NCBI GenBank assembly: GCA_036365145.1
Contig: JAEOAD010000982.1
Span: 6,908,001-6,972,000 of the forward strand
DNA from: Orientallactaga sibirica
Taxonomy: Eukaryota; Chordata; Mammalia; Rodentia; Dipodidae
DNA: 64,000 nucleotides
Direction: 5' to 3'
Shown here: positions 1 through 9,686 of the stretch, piece after piece
Layout of the letters: each line of letters opens with the position of its first letter
Numbering within the stretch: position 1 is the stretch's first letter
Translations under genes and position numbers: made by a program
The notes under the pieces: generated by a model
Databases searched by the model: none
What the model was told of the DNA's origin: nothing
Seen by the model: only the letters and a program-made list of their open reading frames with translations

Positions 1-259
1 GCTGGAAGCTGTGGTAGGCTTCTGTAATCCCAGCATGCTGTGAGATGGGAAGAGATGGGAGGCAGAGACAGGAGAATTTCCTCAGATGCTCATTGTGTGC
101 ACAGCAAAGGACAACAATAGAGCAAGATACAGAGAAAATCCCTGCCTGAAATAAGGTGGAAGGGAGAGGACTGACCTAAAAGTTATCCTCTAACCTCTAA
201 ACACACATGCACACGTGTGTACACACAGCAACATAGACATACACAAAAATAAAAAAAAA
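1..259 (+). repeat. B4-like SINE, 3' part
   Basis: B1-related text (GTAATCCCAGCATGCTG, GGAGGCAGAGACAGGAG), then CCTCTAACCTCTAAACACACA and a CA-rich, A-rich tail typical of B4-like composites. It is cut by the window start. Confidence 0.6.
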
Positions 260-449
260 GGCTGGGGAGATAACTTAGTGGTTAAGGTGCTTGCCTGCAA
301 AACCTAAGGACCCTGATTTGATTCCCCAGGACCCACATAAAGCCAGATGAACAAAGTGGCACATGCAACTGCAGTTCATTTGCAGCAGCTAGAAGCCCCG
401 TCATACCCATATTCTCTCCTTGAAAATAAATATTTTTAAAAATAAAAAA
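260..449 (+). repeat. tRNA-derived (B2-like) SINE
   Basis: Starts GGCTGGGGAGATAACTTAGTGG (A-box region) followed by a decayed B box (TTTGATTCC), the family body AAGCCAGATGAACAAAGTGGC and an A-rich tail. Confidence 0.9.
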
Positions 450-748
450 GTAAGGAAATTCTGACATGTGCTCCAACATGGATGAGCCTTAAAAAATGAT
501 GTTGGGTGAAATAAGCCAGCCACAAAGCATAAAATACTACATGATTCTGCTTATATGAGATGCCCAGAATAATCAGATTTATAGAGATATAAAGTGAAAT
601 GGTGATTTCCAGGGTTGGAGTGAGGCCAGAAAGGGAGAGTTGTTATTTAATGCATATTGAGCTTCAGTTTGACAAATAGATGGTGATGACTGCACATTAA
701 TATGAATGCATTTAGTACTACTAAAATGTATACTTAAAAGGGTTAGAA

Positions 749-751
<3 letters not shown>
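450..751 (+). repeat. Old L1 (L1M-type) 3'-UTR fragment
   Basis: Contains the recognisable mammalian L1M tail pattern: GACATGTGCTCCAACATGGAT, AAATAAGCCAGCCACAAAG, ATGATTCTGCTTATATGAG, and near the end ATGTATACTTAAAAGGGTT. Confidence 0.8.
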
Positions 752-783
<32 letters not shown>

Positions 784-830
784 CACACACATATATATAC
801 ATACATATATGCATATAGAAATATATATTA
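752..830. repeat. (TG)n microsatellite with AT-rich flank
   Basis: About 14 TG units followed by ATACATATATGCATA-type sequence. Confidence 0.9.
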
Positions 831-940
831 TACAAAAAAGAATCAATAATACGATGAATTCTCACTACCCTTCTATCCACCACCATCGCTAAAATATTTT
901 TATCAACTAATATTTAGAATCAACATGTCATAAATAATTT

Positions 941-1086
941 TGGTTTTTCAAGGTAGGGTCTCACTCTAGCTCAGGCTGACCTGGAATTCACTATGTAATC
1001 TCAGGGTGGCCTTGAACTCATAGCGATCCTCCTACCTCTGCCTTCTGAGTGCTGGGATTAAAGGCGTGCACCACCATGCTCAGGCT
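941..1086 (-). repeat. B1-type SINE
   Basis: Reverse-strand B1 (GGTTTTTCAAGGTAGGGTCT through GGGATTAAAGGCGTGCACCACC). Flanked by target-site duplications AACATGTCATA at 922-932 and 1087-1097. Confidence 0.92.
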
Positions 1087-1109
1087 AACATGTCATATTT
1101 ATTATTCCA

Positions 1110-1372
1110 ACTCAGTTGTATGATGTGTGTGTGCTTGTCAGAGGACAATCTACCGTTTTTTAAAACAGGGCCTCTCATTGGCCTGGAGCTCACCAATTAA
1201 CCTAGACTGGCTCTTCACCAAGATCCAGGGATCCTGCTGTTCCTGCCTGCTGTGATTATAGGTGTACTTTACTGTGCTGGACATTTTTACTTGGATACTG
1301 GGAATCAAACTCAGATCCTCATGCTTATGAGTTAAGCACTTCACCAACGTAGCTATATTCCCCAGTCTTTTG
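1110..1372 (-). repeat. B4-like SINE
   Basis: Reverse-strand B1+ID composite: TGGCCTGGAGCTCACCAATTAACC, then GGGAATCAAACTCAGATCC and a decayed ID head at 1340-1370. Confidence 0.7.
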
Positions 1373-1493
1373 TGTGTGTTTTTGAGGAATGGATGGCTTT
1401 GGGTCTGTGCTAGAACACCTTTCCTTTCCATGTATAATTTTCTGTTTGTATTGGTTAGCTAAAGTAAATATATTGTAAGTGGAAAATTAACAG

Positions 1494-1908
1494 TTTTTTT
1501 TTTTTTTGAGACAGGGTCTCATGTCCCCCAGGCTGGCTTCAGACCTACTATGTATGCAATGATGACCTTGAAATTATAATTCTCCTGTCTCTTTTAAAAA
1601 TATTTAACTTATTTAATTTATTTATTTGAGAGAATGAGAAAGAAGTGGAGGGTGGGGCAATGAATGAACTCTAGACACATGTGCCACGCAATGCATTTGG
1701 GTTTATGTGGGTACTAGGGAACTGAACCTGGGTCCGTTGGCTTTGCAGGCAAGCACCTTAACCACTAAGCCATCTCTCCAGCTCTGAGTCTTCTGTCTGT
1801 ACCTTCTGAGTAATAGGATTATAGGCATGTGCCACTATGCATAGTTTCTGTGGTACTGAGGGTAGAACCTAGGCAAGCACTCTACCAACTGAGTCACATC
1901 TCCAGCCC
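1494..1908 (-). repeat. B1+ID composite SINE, interrupted
   Basis: An old reverse-strand composite. The B1-like part is at 1494-1592 and the remaining B1/ID part at 1788-1908, ending CTACCAACTGAGTCACATCTCC. A tRNA SINE (1593-1787) has inserted into it. Confidence 0.75.
1593..1787 (-). repeat. tRNA-derived SINE nested in composite SINE
   Basis: Reverse-strand family member ending AACCACTAAGCCATCTCTCC, inserted inside the element at 1494-1908. Confidence 0.9.
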
Positions 1909-1970
1909 CAGGAAATTGATAACTTTTATATCCCTTAAAATTAGGGTTTCTAAAAAAAATTAGTGTTTCT

Positions 1971-2113
1971 GAACTGGGTGTGGTGGTGGATGCCTTTAAT
2001 CCCAGCACTTGGGAGGCAGAGCTAGGAGGATCCCTGTGCGTTTGAGGCCCCCGAGACTACAGAGTGAATTCCAGGTCAGCCTGAGCTAGAGTGAGACCCT
2101 ACCTTGAAAAATC
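1971..2113 (+). repeat. B1-type SINE
   Basis: GGTGTGGTGGTGGATGCC through GAGACCCTACCTTGAAAAATC. Flanked by the target duplication AGTGTTTCT at 1962-1970 and 2122-2130. Confidence 0.92.
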
Positions 2114-2130
2114 AAAAAAAGAGTGTTTCT

Positions 2131-2161
2131 TTTTTAAAGTATTTAATTTATTTATCTATTT

Positions 2162-2208
<47 letters not shown>

Positions 2209-2363
2209 TACGAATGGGTGCACCAGGGCCTCCAACCAATGCAGACAAACTCCAGATGATATGCCACTTTTTGCATCTGGCTTATGTGTGTTCTGGGGAA
2301 TCAAACCTTGGTCCTTAGGCTTCACAGACAAGTTCCTTAACTGCTAAGTCATCTCTTCAGTCC
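2131..2363 (-). repeat. tRNA-derived SINE with (GA)n tract
   Basis: Reverse-strand element with about 20 GA units at 2166-2203. It inserted in the 3' target copy of the preceding B1, so AGTGTTTCT occurs a third time at 2372-2380. Confidence 0.92.
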
Positions 2364-2382
2364 AAAAAAATAGTGTTTCTAA

Positions 2383-2470
2383 GGGCTGAAAAGATGGCTA
2401 AGCATTTAAGGTGTTTTTTGCTTGCAATGCCTTGAAGCATCAGTTCAATTCCCAAGCACAGGTGCAAAAA
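2383..2470 (+). repeat. Decayed tRNA/ID-type SINE fragment
   Basis: GGGCTGAAAAGATGGCTAAGC head and TCAGTTCAATTCCCAAGCAC B-box region; truncated. Confidence 0.6.
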
Positions 2471-3379
2471 GACAGATGTGGGGCTGGAATCAAGCAGCGG
2501 CATTATGGAGAAAGGGGTCCAACAGATCTGGGTTCAAACCTGAACTAAAATCAGCCCCCAATGTCCATGGGTTCCCCAGCTATGGATTTAACCAACCTTA
2601 GATAGGATCACTGCCTCTTTCTGTAAATACTGTTTTGTCTTTTGTTTCTCTGTATTTGCCTCCTGTCATTTCTGCTCTACCTCTTTCTTATTACATTTTG
2701 TTAATTTTTCTCCAACTTCCTAAAGGTAAGCTGTTTTTCTGCTCCTGTTTTCTTTTTTGTCTACTTGCTCTTGGTCTCAGCTAATGCCATGAAGCATATA
2801 ACCCCCCAAACACCCCCTTAGGCTGGTCCACCTTCCTTGCTTCTTCTCTACATCCACTCTTACACACTGTGCTCTGGCTGCTGTTCTAGCTGTAAGTCAC
2901 AGATACCTTAGTTCATCCTGGCTTAGTTTATAAGGAAATACTTGTTTTGCGCAACAGGAAGTTGTTAGTCGGGGCAGGATCTCAAGGACAGATTTCTTCT
3001 CTGCTTTGTTTCTCCTTGAGATGACCTCATGCTGTGGCCAGCAGGGGAAGTAGAGATAGACTTCTCAGTTTACATCCATCTAGTGGGCAAAAGCAGAGGA
3101 CTTCTCTCCATTTAGATGGTCCGCTAGATCCATCTTTGTTTTTCACTGTGACATCCTGTCTGCCCATTCCTGAACTCATTCTTGGTGAGACCTGATTCAG
3201 GTCTAGTGGTCTGTGATGATTGGCTGAAGGGAGGCAGTCAAGTGCCTCCAACTGTTCCTGCATGGTTCAGCAGACAGTTCTCCTTTATGCCAGAGTCCTG
3301 CTGCTTCGCTCTTCTGCATGATAATTGGTGGCATTCCCATCCTTTCCTTCGTTTTTTGAGATCACTACTAAAGGCTCCT
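2471..3379. other. Intron, no identified element
   Basis: About 0.9 kb of intron in which I see no exon, RNA gene or clear repeat. Short open frames on both strands here lack family resemblance. Confidence 0.5.
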
Positions 3380-3765
3380 TTGTATTAGTTGCTTTTCTTG
3401 TTGCCACAAAACACCTGACAAAAGCACCTTAGGGAATAAAGGGTTTATTTCGGCTCCCTGTAGTCCATTATGGAAGGGAGTGCAATCAGCAGGAGCATGA
3501 TGCACTCGTCATAGCCAGTGTGCTGTCAGAAAGCTGAGAGGGAAGAATGCTGGTGCTCAGTTCACTTTCTTCTTTTTTTCTTCTTTTCATGAAGTCTGGG
3601 ACTGTAGCCCATGGGATGGTGCCACCCACATCCAAGGTGTGTCCTTCCTCTCTCAGTTAAACCTTTCTGGAAACACTCTCATAGCCATACCCAGAAGTGT
3701 GTTTCCATAGCGATTCTATATCCTGTCAAGTTGTCAATGAAGATCAACCATCACACCGTTTCTGG
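3380..3765. repeat. Rodent interspersed repeat, family unassigned (copy 1)
   Basis: Resembles a common rodent repeat with TTGCTTTTCTTGTTGCCAC at one end, GTAGTCCATTATGGAAGGGA and later CAAGTTGTCAATGAAGATCA. A second, reduced and rearranged-looking relative lies near 57400-57680. Confidence 0.5.
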
Positions 3766-4057
3766 GCCAGGCTCTCAGCTAGTATATAGCAATCTACAAG
3801 GAGACCAGCCTGAGTTCCTTCTCTCAAGAGTCTACCATTTAAGAATCAGGTAGGCCTTTGACAACATGGGCAGGGTGAAGAGAACTTTGTGTACCAGGTT
3901 CTCAGGCATGCCTTGGTGGTGGTAGGAATGAAGGGGCCAGAGAAGATGCTCACGAAGGGCTCATTTCTAAGCTGATATTTCAACATTAGCGATGTCTCTT
4001 GCTTTTCCTGTAAAAAAAAAAAATCCCTAGTCTCTGATTTGGTCCCTTATCAATTCT

Positions 4058-4264
4058 TCTTACAGACCACATCAAAAAACTATAGCCTGTGAGCCTTATC
4101 TGGCAGTACCTGGCTTTGTAAATAAAGTTTTATTGGCACCCAACTATACCATTAATGTCTTGTGTTGACTGCTTCTTCTGTATCAGCAGATTTAGGTAGT
4201 ATGGCCCACAAAGCCTCTCATACTCTCTGGTCCTTCACAGAAAACATTTGACAACCCTGCTGTA
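4058..4264. repeat. hAT-Charlie-type MITE
   Basis: Matches the mammalian nonautonomous hAT pattern: ACTATAGCCTGTGAGCC, GTAAATAAAGTTTTATTGGC, ATGGCCCACAAAGCCT, ending ACAACCCTGC. The exact subfamily is not certain. Confidence 0.75.
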
Positions 4265-4305
4265 GAGTAGTAGAAAAATCCAATTTCTGTTTTCCAGAAT
4301 TTAGT

Positions 4306-4455
4306 TTTGTTGTATTTTTTGAGGTAGGGTTTCACTGTACACCAGGATGACCTGGAATTCACTATGTAGTCTCAGGGTGGCCTCGAACTCATGGTGATCC
4401 TCCTACCTCTGCCTCCTGAGTGCTGAGATTAAAGGCGTGCGCCACCACGCCCAGC
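4306..4455 (-). repeat. B1-type SINE
   Basis: Reverse-strand B1, TTTTTTGAGGTAGGGTTTCAC through GCGCCACCACGCCCAGC. Confidence 0.92.
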
Positions 4456-4919
4456 TTAGAAATTTTTATCTTATAAAAGGAGAGTTTCTCATTTGTAGTA
4501 TATATGAAAATTTAGCATAAAACCTTTCCAAGTAAACATTTATGTGCTGAAGAAGTATTTAAAGTCCCAACAAAATTAGTATTGTTTGGGAGATTATTAC
4601 ACATTTTTCTATATTCTCTATTTGTTTCCTGTTATTTCTTTCTCTGTTCCATGGGTAAATTGCACTCCTACCATTAAGACTTCTAGATTGACACTTTCTA
4701 GATGTACAGTTTCTAAATTTAGACACTGCATGACACTTGGTTCCTCCCTATGGGGGTAAAGGTACAGATCACTGGGGAAATTGAAAAGTCTGAATGTGAG
4801 ATACTTTTTTAAATGACCTTTGGACTTTTCATATACTTAAAATGAAAATAAGATTTGTTTAAAGAAAGGAGAAAAGTCTTTACTTGCTTTGAACAAATAG
4901 ATAATATGGGCATTACTGA
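4456..4919. other. Intron, AT-rich, no identified element
   Basis: No exon or definite repeat seen; AT-rich sequence. Confidence 0.45.
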
Positions 4920-5190
4920 CATGTTTGAAAAAAAATCCACTTAAAACCCTTCACACATTATGAAAGAAGAGGAAGAGATCTTCAGGGAGGTAAAAAAAAG
5001 AAAACAGAGGATAATGAAATACATGCAGTAGGAAAGCAGGGGAGGCACTAACTGGGGGAGGAAAGGGAGCCAGCTGGAGGTAGTGAAGGGAAACGAGGGT
5101 GGGGGCAGCATGGGGAGGGGAACAAATGAGAACAAAATATAATGATACATATGTATGAAGACCTTTGTATGCTAACTTAAAAATGAATTT
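4920..5190 (+). repeat. L1 3' end
   Basis: Purine-rich 3'-UTR (GGGGGAGGAAAGGGAGCC) followed by ATACATATGTATGAAGACC and TTTGTATGCTAACTTAAAAA, as in rodent L1 tails. Confidence 0.75.
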
Positions 5191-5690
5191 TAAAACTTGA
5201 AATAAAACAACAAAACCACTTTACTTGGAGTAAATCCATTCCCCTCACCTGCTCTTTCATTTGCTTGGAAGTCTGCCTTGTTCTTTGTGACACCCCCTCT
5301 CTAGGGGCCTTGGCAACAAAACCATTTGCAGCCCCTCCAGGATGCCCAGAGTTCTGAGTGATTTTGTTGCTCTGACCAGCATGCAATCAGCTGCTCAGTA
5401 AGACAGCTCTTCAGTGGTTTAGACTTCATTGCTCTTTTCTGTTTCATTGAATTGTACATTTTCTTTTAGATTCATCTTAAATCTTCTGTTAAAGACACTA
5501 TAAAGAGTAGCATCCATTCCCTTCCCCAAGTCATATTTCCTGTGAGAGACCTGGGTCCCAATTCTCTCCAGAAGACATCTGCACAGCTACATTAAGATGA
5601 ACCGTAAACAGTTGCAGATATTTGATCAAAAATGTTAATTGTACATGGTACAACCTAGTCTAAGAACACAGTAACACATATATATTGGTA
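5191..5690. other. Intron, no identified element
   Basis: About 500 bp with no exon or repeat recognised. Confidence 0.45.
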
Positions 5691-5691
5691 G

Positions 5692-5808
5692 ATTGTTTTT
5701 GGATGGAGTTCTTGCTATGTAGCCCAGACTATTCTTAAACTTGTGATTCTCCTCCTTCATCCTCCTGAGTTCTGGGGTTCTAGGGATGTGCCACCATATT
5801 TGGTATGG
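5692..5808 (-). repeat. Decayed B1-related SINE
   Basis: TTCTTGCTATGTAGCCCAGAC and CTCCTGAGTTCTGGGGTTC retain B1 order but are heavily diverged. Confidence 0.6.
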
Positions 5809-6215
5809 TTGTTTGAATGGATGCCTCCCCAGTAGATACAGGAGTTTATTAAAGTTTATAATTTAGATCTGCAGCCACCTGGCTGGTGGAGGTGTCACTG
5901 TGAGTAGATTCTAGGATCCAGTCCTAAGGCAGATCTGAATCCCAATATAAGATATGTAAAGTTCCTGAGTTCTGCCTGGAGTTCCTGAAGTACACATGTT
6001 TAATGTTTGCTTGATGGTTATTGAGTTTGTATTGTTCTAGTCTCTCTCTGTTATGTCTTATAGCAGAGGGAAATGTTTACTCTGTGCCTTTATATGTTGG
6101 AAGTTTTTAACTTGGTTTAATTTTACAGGACTCACAGCTATGAGAACATCTTAAATCTCAGATGAGAGTTGGGACATTAGAACTATCTTAAGTTGGTAAA
6201 GACTGTGGAGACCTT
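5809..6215. repeat. Unassigned rodent repeat, first part
   Basis: Starts GGTTGTTTGAATGGATGCCT and AGTTTATTAAAGTTTATAATTT. Nearly the same text recurs at 7509-7570 (GTAGTTTGAGTGGATGCC), and TGGAGACCTTT near 6210 resumes as GGGGACCTTTAAATT at 7439. The two parts look like one element split by the material between. Confidence 0.5.
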
Positions 6216-6785
6216 TTTTAAAAAAATTTATTCACTTTGGTAGGTGTTGAGTATCCCCAGGGTCTGTCTCCTTCACCCTGGTGCTGATTATTAGGAACAG
6301 AATGGAAACAGCACTCTTGCTTGTCTCCCCATTCCTCTGTGGATTCATCTGTGGCTTGGCTGAAGTGCAAGGGGTACTTTAGCTCCTCTGGTCTCACTAC
6401 CTTCTGAAAAAGAAGAACAGATTCTCCAATGGAGAGTGAAGTCAGTGTAGTTTAAATGGGATAAGCATTATTAATTTAGGGAGAATTTGATGTATATAAC
6501 CCCTCTTTTAGCCAAAGATTAGTGAGAGCTGACACTGGAGAGGCTCCTAAGAACTCACCACTGAAGTAGACTTAAAACTCACCCACCACAGCTCAGGGAA
6601 TTTTGTGGGTGAGGGGGCGGAAAGTTTCTAAGAGCCACAGGTTCAGACGTCATGCCCAGAGGCATTCCCTGCCCCCCCCCCAAATAACTGACTGCTGCTC
6701 CCGTAATACATAAACCACAACCCCATGGGGGAATATCTGCAATCCTACTGAGGAGAGTCCCTGATGGAATGGGGCAGGGATGATG
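6216..6785. other. Inserted material of unknown family
   Basis: Lies between the two parts of the split repeat. It contains a C8-10 run near 6673. No gene recognised. Confidence 0.4.
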
Positions 6786-6852
6786 GAAAAGAAGGCACCG
6801 ACACACATGATTAATCCATACTTAACATCTTGTTAATAATAATAAACATTTA
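6786..6852. repeat. Direct repeat arm 1 flanking a SINE
   Basis: GAAAAGAAGGCACCGACACA... ATCTTGTTAATAATAATAAA recurs, diverged, at 7142-7206 (GAAAAGAGGGTACCAACACA...). Confidence 0.75.
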
Positions 6853-6856
6853 AAAA

Positions 6857-7006
6857 GCAGGCTGGAAGCCGGGCGTGGTGGCGCACGCCTTTAATCCCAG
6901 CACTCGGGAGGCAGAGGTAGGATCGCCGAGAGTTCAAGGCCACCCTGAGACTACGTAGTTAATTCCAGGTCAGCCTGGGCCAGAGAGAGACCCTACCTCG
7001 AAAAAC

Positions 7007-7041
<35 letters not shown>

Positions 7042-7139
7042 CAGGCTGGTTAAGGTGTTTGCCTGAAAAGCCAAAGGATCCCTGTTTGATTCTCCAGGAC
7101 CCACATAAGCCAGATGCACAAGGGGGCGCATGCGTCTGG
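6857..7139 (+). repeat. tRNA-derived SINE split by a B1
   Basis: Head GCAGGCTGG at 6857-6865 and body TTAAGGTGTTTGCCTGAAAAG through GGCGCATGCGTCTGG at 7050-7139. A B1 sits between, with target duplication AAAGCAGGCTGG. Confidence 0.85.
6867..7039 (+). repeat. B1-type SINE, young, with long poly-A
   Basis: GCCGGGCGTGGTGGCGCACG through CTACCTCGAAAAACC and about 28 A. Intact head and long tail indicate recent insertion. Confidence 0.95.
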
Positions 7140-7141
7140 AA

Positions 7142-7206
7142 AGAAAAGAGGGTACCAACACATGATGTATCCATACAAAACATCTTGTTAATAATAATAA
7201 ACATTA
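7142..7206. repeat. Direct repeat arm 2 flanking a SINE
   Basis: Diverged second copy of 6786-6852. Confidence 0.75.
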
Positions 7207-7234
7207 AAAAAATATTAACAAAATGGTAAAAATA

Positions 7235-7435
7235 TTTATGTGCAAACACAGGGGTAAGAAAGAGAAAGGAGAGAGAGAGAGAATGGGCACTCCAGAGTCT
7301 CTTGTTGCTGCAAACAAACTACAGATGCATGTGCCACTTTGTGCATCTGGCTTTATGTGGGTACTGGGGAATCCAACCTAAGCTGTCAGACATTTCAAGC
7401 AAGAGCCTTGACTGCTTAGCCATCTCTTCAGTCTT
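7235..7435 (-). repeat. tRNA-derived SINE
   Basis: Reverse strand; AGAGAATGGGCACTCCAGAG through CTTAGCCATCTCTTCAGTC. Confidence 0.9.
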
Positions 7436-7590
7436 GTGGGGACCTTTAAATTTGGACTGAATGCAATTTATGGCGTGAGATGATTAGGAATCTATTGGGG
7501 CTGGGGTAGAATGTGGTAGTTTGAGTGGATGCCCCCAACAGGTACAGGCGTTTATTAAAGTCTGTAATTTAGGTTAAGAAAAGTCTTTTA
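7436..7590. repeat. Unassigned rodent repeat, second part
   Basis: Continuation of the element at 5809-6215, followed by a second start-like segment (GTGGTAGTTTGAGTGGATGC). Confidence 0.5.
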
Positions 7591-7591
7591 G

Positions 7592-7734
7592 AGCCGGGCG
7601 TGGTGGCGCACGCCTTTAATCCCAGCACTCGGGAGGCAGAGGTAGGAGGATCGCCGAGAGTTCGAGGCCACCCTGAGACTACATAGTTAATTCCAGGTCA
7701 GCCTGGACCAGAGTGAGACCCTACCTCGAAAAAC

Positions 7735-7770
<36 letters not shown>
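7592..7770 (+). repeat. B1-type SINE, young, with long poly-A
   Basis: Full B1 head to tail with GAGGATCGCCGAGAGTTCG core and about 30 A. Confidence 0.95.
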
Positions 7771-7772
<2 letters not shown>

Positions 7773-8680
7773 ATTTTAGTGACAGTTCACTTAAAACTAC
7801 ACCATTCTACAGTAGTTTGTGTAGTTATACCTATAATTTGACTTGGCCTCTAACACACTTTTATGATGATTCTGGTTAGTCATTATTATGAATAATGTAG
7901 CAGTGAGCATTATGCTTATTTCTTTCTACAGTCTTTGTGAGCTATCTACAGTATAACTTCCTAAAAACAGAGTTATGATTTTCATGTCTTTTTTGATGTT
8001 TTCCCTTGGAAGAACCTGTCAGAGCCTCTGGTCTCAGTTGTCCTCACTGACCCTATGATCCTTCATCCTCAGTAATACCATGGAATTGGAGCCTCAGTGC
8101 ACGTCAGGCAGCTCCTCTAGACAAATCCTGTGCACTTGTAAATCTGGCATAAACTTCCCTCTCTGTGGAAGATGTATGTGCTCACTGCCTAAAGGCAGCA
8201 GGGACACGCACACGCAGAGTGACAGTGCTGCTGAAGAGGGATAGGAGCCAGGAGTGTGTGTTTGTGAAGCCCTGTAGGTACACAGTATTCTAGTCATCTC
8301 TTCATCCTCGAGTGGGTGAGGAGCACATAGTGTTTCCCAGAAGTTCAGTAGCTAGAAAGGGAGGAAAGTAGAGGGCTTGGCTGGAAGGGGACAGTGGTAA
8401 GGCAGTGGCAGGTGTCAGTCTGAAAACTTGGCTGTGCTGCCTCCTTGGAAGAGAGCATGGGCATAGGGCTGTGCTGAGCCAATGCACTAGATGACAGAGT
8501 GGGGCTCTCGCCAGCCACTGACCCAAGTAATAAGAGGGCACTTGGCAAGCAGCTTCATGAACACTGTGCCACGTGGCTGTTTATGGATCAGGACTTGTGA
8601 TATTGCCTGATGTGGTCTTTTGTTGTGATGTGCTTTTCATCAGCTTATGAAACATTCCAGTGACTAGAATCCAAATGTTA
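7771..8680. other. Intron with old L1M-like start, otherwise unassigned
   Basis: Around 7775-7980 there is faint L1M 3' similarity (CACTTAAAACTACACCATTC, ATGAATAATGTAGCAGTGAGC). The rest is unassigned; no exon seen. Confidence 0.45.
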
Positions 8681-8683
8681 TTT

Positions 8684-8820
8684 TGTTTGTTTTTCAAGGT
8701 AGGGTCTCACTTTAGCCCAGGCTGACCTGGAATTCACTATGTAGTCTCGAATACACGGCGATCCTCCCACCTCTGCCTCCCAAGTGCTGGGATTAAAGGC
8801 TTGCATCACTGTACCTGGCC
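8684..8820 (-). repeat. B1-type SINE
   Basis: Reverse-strand B1 with a short internal deletion after GTAGTCTC. Confidence 0.9.
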
Positions 8821-8822
8821 AA

Positions 8823-9086
8823 ATTTTTTTTTTTTTTTTTTTTTAAAGCAAGCCCAGCAGATTGGCCTTTTTTATGAGAGACAGTGTGTGTGTGTGAGGG
8901 TAATTGTGCGCCAGGGCCTTCAGCCACTGTAATCGAACTCCAGACACGTGTGCCACCTTGTGGGCGTGTGTGAACTTGTGCATGTGTCACCTTGTGCATA
9001 TGGCTTAAGTTGGATCTGGGGAGTCAAGCATGGGTCCTTAGGCTTTGTAGGCAAGCATCTTAACCTCTAAGCCATCTTTCCAGCCT
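8823..9086 (-). repeat. tRNA-derived SINE, variant with 3'-end AGCCCAGCAGATTGG block
   Basis: Reverse strand. It carries the extra internal segment GGGCGTGTGTGAACTTGTGC between two CACCTTGTG copies and the block AAGCCCAGCAGATTGGCC. Same subfamily as 17031-17277 and 62292-62540. Confidence 0.9.
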
Positions 9087-9604
9087 CCAAATTTTATTGC
9101 TTTATTTTATATAAAAGAAATACCCCCTAACTCTGTGTTTCCTTGGTAACCATAATTTTAAAAGCAGAGATTAGAGATTCCTAATTTTTTAAGTTTAATT
9201 TCCATGGAACCAGCTTCCCAGTATAATGAAACCTATAGACCCCCCTTTAGAATAAAGTTTGTAAATTGACAAAACACAATGCATAAGATTACAAAGGAAA
9301 CCAGTCATGTTGAAATATTATCAAAATGTTGCAGAAACATACGTAGTGAATGTTCTTTTATTGGTGCATTAGACCCACAGTGGGTCTAAGAATGATCACT
9401 GGTGTAAGTACAGCTGAGATGTGTGTAAATGATTTTTCAGCATAACTGCACACATAAACTGAAAATGTCTACTCATGTAATGGGAAATAAATAAAATTCA
9501 GAGATCAGATAATACCTGTGTGGTCTGTTGTCTGTGTTCATAGTAGAAATAAAGGTCACATTTTAGTTTAGAAGATAGTAATTTTTTCTTTCTATCCAAG
9601 TTTA
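9087..9604. other. Intron, no identified element
   Basis: AT-rich intron; no exon or clear repeat. Confidence 0.45.
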
Positions 9605-9686
9605 TGTATTTATTACTGCTAGGGATGAAACTCAGGTTGTGCACATGCTAAGCAAGTGCTCTACCACTGAGCTGTGTCCCTAGCCA
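9605..9686 (-). repeat. ID-type SINE fragment
   Basis: Reverse strand: AGGGATGAAACTCAGG, then AAGTGCTCTACCACTGAGCT and CCTAGCC. Confidence 0.75.

Noticed and set aside
260..449. tRNA-like A and B boxes, here and at dozens of SINEs
   Set aside because: These are tRNA-derived SINE heads; none folds as a complete tRNA with an acceptor stem, so no tRNA gene is called.
2166..2203. Regularly spaced repeats as a CRISPR-like array
   Set aside because: Simple (GA)n and SINE-derived sequence in a mammalian intron; no spacer structure.
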